NCBI RefSeq assembly: GCF_014647375.1
Contig: NZ_BMPB01000005.1
Coordinates: forward strand, 186,001 to 250,000
Direction of reading: 5' to 3'
DNA from: Parabacteroides faecis
Lineage (GTDB): Bacteria > Bacteroidota > Bacteroidia > Bacteroidales > Tannerellaceae
Length of the DNA: 64,000 nucleotides
Below, in pieces: positions 61,502-64,000 of the stretch; within the stretch, counting starts at the first letter, position 1, and each line of letters begins with the position of its first letter. A program made the translations under genes and the position numbers. The notes below the pieces were generated by a model. It had not been told where the DNA came from. It made no database searches and was given only the letters and a program-made list of their open reading frames with translations.

Positions 61502-64000
61502 ATGAAACGGAATTTAATCATTGCAGGAGCAATAATCGCTGTCGTATTGATAGCCTGGTTTATCTGGGCGAAGGTAGCCGGCACGACCAAGGTGGCTCTT
61601 GTGAACTTCCCCAACTATCAGGTTGCCCGCATGGCAAAATCCCTGGATACTGGTTTTATCGACCTGAAACAATTGTCGATCGACGATTTCGACAAACTAA
61701 ACCGCTACGATGCGATCCTGATCTTCGGTATGGGTATCCGGATGACAGACGAACATCGTGCCGTACTCGAAAAGATGAAGGAAAAGAATGTACCTGTCTT
61801 TTCAACAGCTGTGACCGATCCGGTGAACAATATCAGCAGCCTCGATTCCATTCAGAATAAACGGGTGGCGGACTACCTCACGAATGGTGGTTCCGTTAAC
61901 TACCGGAGCCTGTTTAACTATATCCGCAAGGAGCTGACAGGCAAGAGTGCCTTTACCGGAGAGATCAAAGAGCCGGTGGAGATAAGCTCCGACGTCCTGT
62001 TCCATCTGGATGACGAACGGGTATTCGACACGGTCGCCGATTTTGAGAAATATTATAAGGAAAAAGGCTTTTATAAAGAGAAGGCTCCGAAAGTGGCTCT
62101 TATCGTTGGGATGGCGGGACCGTTCGATACGAACAAGGATCATCTGGATTCATTGATCGTTAGCCTCGAACGGCGCAATATGAATGTCTATCCTGTCTCC
62201 GGCTTCGCCAGCCGTCTGAAAATGCTGGAAGAGATCGATCCGGCAGCCGTGATTTATATGCCGCACGGCCGTTTGCTGATGGGGCAGGGCGAAAAGGCTG
62301 TGGAATGGCTGAAAGCACATAATGTGCCCATGTTCTGTCCGATCACGATCAATGATACGTATGATAACTGGATGGCAGACAAGCGCGGTATGGCAGGAGG
62401 CTTTATGAGCCAGAGTATCGTGATGCCCGAACTGGATGGCGGTATCGTTCCGTTCGCCCTGAATGCACAGTTTATCGATGATGACGGGTTGTACCTGTTT
62501 AAGAATATCCCCGGGCGTCTGGCGCAATTCTCCGATATGGTTGCCAATTACCTGCGGTTGCAATCGCTTCCGAATAAAGACAAGAAAGTTGCTATCTATT
62601 ATTATAAAGGTCCGGGAAAGAATGCCATGACGGCAGCCGGACTGGAAGTGCTTCCTTCTCTCTATAATTTCCTGAAAGCACTGAAAGCGGAAGGATACGA
62701 TCTCTCTGCTTTGCCGGCTACGGAAAAGGACTTCGAAGCTCTGATCAATGAACAAGGTCCGGTATTCAATGCTTATGCTGAAGGGAACATACAAAAATAT
62801 CTGAATTCTGGTTATCCCGCCTGGGTATCATCTCCGCAATACAGTACCTGGTTGGAAGATATATTCAGTCCGGCGATGCAGGATACGTTGATTCATAAAT
62901 ATGGAAGAGGTCTGGGAGATTATTATACTCGTGAAGTGGATGGTATCGAACAGATTGCTGTTACCCGTATCGATCTGGGTAATGTGGTCTTATTGCCTCA
63001 GCCTACTCAGGGAACGGGGGATAACTCTTTCGCTGCCGTCCATGGTTCGAACGAGATACCACCTCATCATTATATTGCTTCTTATCTATGGGTACAGAAG
63101 GATTTCAAGGCGGATGCCATGATCCATTTCGGTACGCACGGTAGCCTGGAGTTCATTCCCGGCAAGCAGGTTGCCCTGTCGTCCGACGACTGGACCGACC
63201 GCCTGGTGGGTTCGCTTCCTCATTTCTATCTTTATACGATCAGTGACGTGGGAGAAGGACTGATCGCCAAGCGCCGCAGCTATGCCGCAACCATCTCTCA
63301 CCTTACACCGCCTTTCATTGAAACCGGCCTTCGCCGCGAAGTGGACGATCTGTTGAACGATATCAAGCGTTATCTGGCAACCGACCTGCGCGACGAATCC
63401 CTCAACCTGAAGATCAAGAACAAAGCGATCGGGATGGGATTACACCGCGACCTTCAACTGGACAGCATCCGTACACAAGCTTATTCTGATACCGAGATCG
63501 AAAAGATCGAGAACTTCGCAGAAGAGCTATGTGCCGAAAAGATCGTAGGCGGCCAATATACCTTAGGCGTTCCGTACGATGAATCGAAGATCGCTTCTTC
63601 TGTAAAACTGATGTGTACCGAACCGATCGCCTTCAGTCTGGCTAACCTGGATGAGGTACAGAAGAAAGTTACACGGAAGCAAATCGAGAACCAGGCTTTC
63701 TTTAATGATAACTATCGTACGAAGGCACAGCAGGCTGTTAAACGGGTCATGGATAATCCGGCTATGGCAGACGACCCGGCTTTGCTGGCTCAATTGGGTG
63801 TCTCTCCTGCCACTGTCGCTAAAGCACAAGCTATCAAGAAGGCATCCGAACCGAAGATGAACCGGATGATGGCTATGATGATGGCCAAAATGTCGGAAGA
63901 ATCCAAAGACGGCAAGAAACCGAAAATGGGACACGGCCATCCTGCCGGTATTCCCAAGACTGGTAAAATGCCGGATGCTGTAAAGAAGATGCTTGCCTCT
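61502..64000 (+). CDS. hmuS: HmuS, CobN/BchH-like chelatase homologue (C-terminus cut off)
   Basis: 833 codons are present from the ATG at 61502 and the frame is open to the window end. An N-terminal membrane anchor (RNLIIAGAIIAVVLIAWFIW) is followed by a large CobN-type chelatase fold. HFGTHGSLEFIPGKQ at about 541-555 is the family signature, and PPHHYIASYLWVQKDF precedes it. In Bacteroidetes hmu operons this gene encodes a membrane-anchored protein thought to remove iron from haem (dechelatase), rather than the cobalt-inserting CobN. A Met-, Lys- and His-rich stretch (MMAMMMAKMSEE, KMGHGHPAG) lies near residues 785-815. Long antisense frames here are shadows. Confidence 0.9.
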   Translation, partial: MKRNLIIAGAIIAVVLIAWFIWAKVAGTTKVALVNFPNYQVARMAKSLDTGFIDLKQLSIDDFDKLNRYDAILIFGMGIRMTDEHRAVLEKMKEKNVPVFSTAVTDPVNNISSLDSIQNKRVADYLTNGGSVNYRSLFNYIRKELTGKSAFTGEIKEPVEISSDVLFHLDDERVFDTVADFEKYYKEKGFYKEKAPKVALIVGMAGPFDTNKDHLDSLIVSLERRNMNVYPVSGFASRLKMLEEIDPAAVIYMPHGRLLMGQGEKAVEWLKAHNVPMFCPITINDTYDNWMADKRGMAGGFMSQSIVMPELDGGIVPFALNAQFIDDDGLYLFKNIPGRLAQFSDMVANYLRLQSLPNKDKKVAIYYYKGPGKNAMTAAGLEVLPSLYNFLKALKAEGYDLSALPATEKDFEALINEQGPVFNAYAEGNIQKYLNSGYPAWVSSPQYSTWLEDIFSPAMQDTLIHKYGRGLGDYYTREVDGIEQIAVTRIDLGNVVLLPQPTQGTGDNSFAAVHGSNEIPPHHYIASYLWVQKDFKADAMIHFGTHGSLEFIPGKQVALSSDDWTDRLVGSLPHFYLYTISDVGEGLIAKRRSYAATISHLTPPFIETGLRREVDDLLNDIKRYLATDLRDESLNLKIKNKAIGMGLHRDLQLDSIRTQAYSDTEIEKIENFAEELCAEKIVGGQYTLGVPYDESKIASSVKLMCTEPIAFSLANLDEVQKKVTRKQIENQAFFNDNYRTKAQQAVKRVMDNPAMADDPALLAQLGVSPATVAKAQAIKKASEPKMNRMMAMMMAKMSEESKDGKKPKMGHGHPAGIPKTGKMPDAVKKMLAS

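Noticed and set aside
62150-62794. 214-codon minus-strand frame inside hmuS
   Set aside because: Antisense shadow; the plus frame reads an unbroken CobN-like protein.

Overview
The window looks like the chromosome of a gut Bacteroidales, most likely Parabacteroides or a close relative. It has several SusC/SusD pairs, ECF sigma/FecR regulation, NigD-, DUF4492-, DUF5683- and DUF2023-type families, lipoprotein signals with an Asp-rich export stretch, and promoters of the Bacteroides type (TTTG, about 19 nt, TAnnTTTG). A large secreted protein with a DUF6383-like C-terminus points to Parabacteroides. I see no rRNA, tRNA or CRISPR. The genus call is inference.

Layout. 0-2.2 kb: cytochrome bd oxidase (DUF4492, cydA, partial cydB; minus). 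2.4-4.8 kb: exported Gfo/Idh/MocA oxidoreductase plus DUF1080 lipoprotein. 5-8.6 kb: two ECF sigma/anti-sigma operons converging on a 23-bp inverted repeat. 8.7-11.5 kb: NigD-like lipoprotein, lpxB, surE. 11.5-12.5 kb: AT-rich gap with an invertible-promoter-like element, followed by a 1215-aa surface protein. 16.5-23.9 kb: housekeeping block (parA, parB, DUF5683, mltD-like, rel/spoT, flavodoxin, DUF2023). About 24 kb: 3' fossil of a group II intron. 24.5-32.7 kb: polysaccharide utilisation locus (ECF sigma, FecR, SusC with STN domain, SusD, GH43). 33-38 kb: second SusC/SusD pair behind a second invertible-promoter-like element. 38-41 kb: metal-type TonB receptor with a His-rich small membrane protein. 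41-45.6 kb: DUF6686, enolase, thioesterase, DUF362, DUF6599. 45.6-64 kb: iron-acquisition island with a siderophore-type ABC pair, methyltransferase and PchR-like regulator; a Xus-like xenosiderophore operon with an added esterase; and the hmuYRS haem operon, whose hmuS runs off the end.

How it fits together. Two regulatory themes stand out. (1) Two surface systems, the DUF6383-like protein and the second SusCD, each sit behind a 132-bp segment flanked by inverted repeats. Each segment holds a Bacteroides-type promoter that here points away from the gene, i.e. the OFF phase of a likely phase switch. (2) An 18-19 bp dyad (ATACC-N8-GGTAT/GGGATT) recurs at eight places, six in intergenic promoter regions and two in more equivocal positions. 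At flavodoxin, hmuY, the PchR/methyltransferase divergence and the thioesterase it abuts or overlaps the -33 element, which suggests an iron- or redox-responsive operator. Both are inferences from pattern and need experimental or comparative tests.
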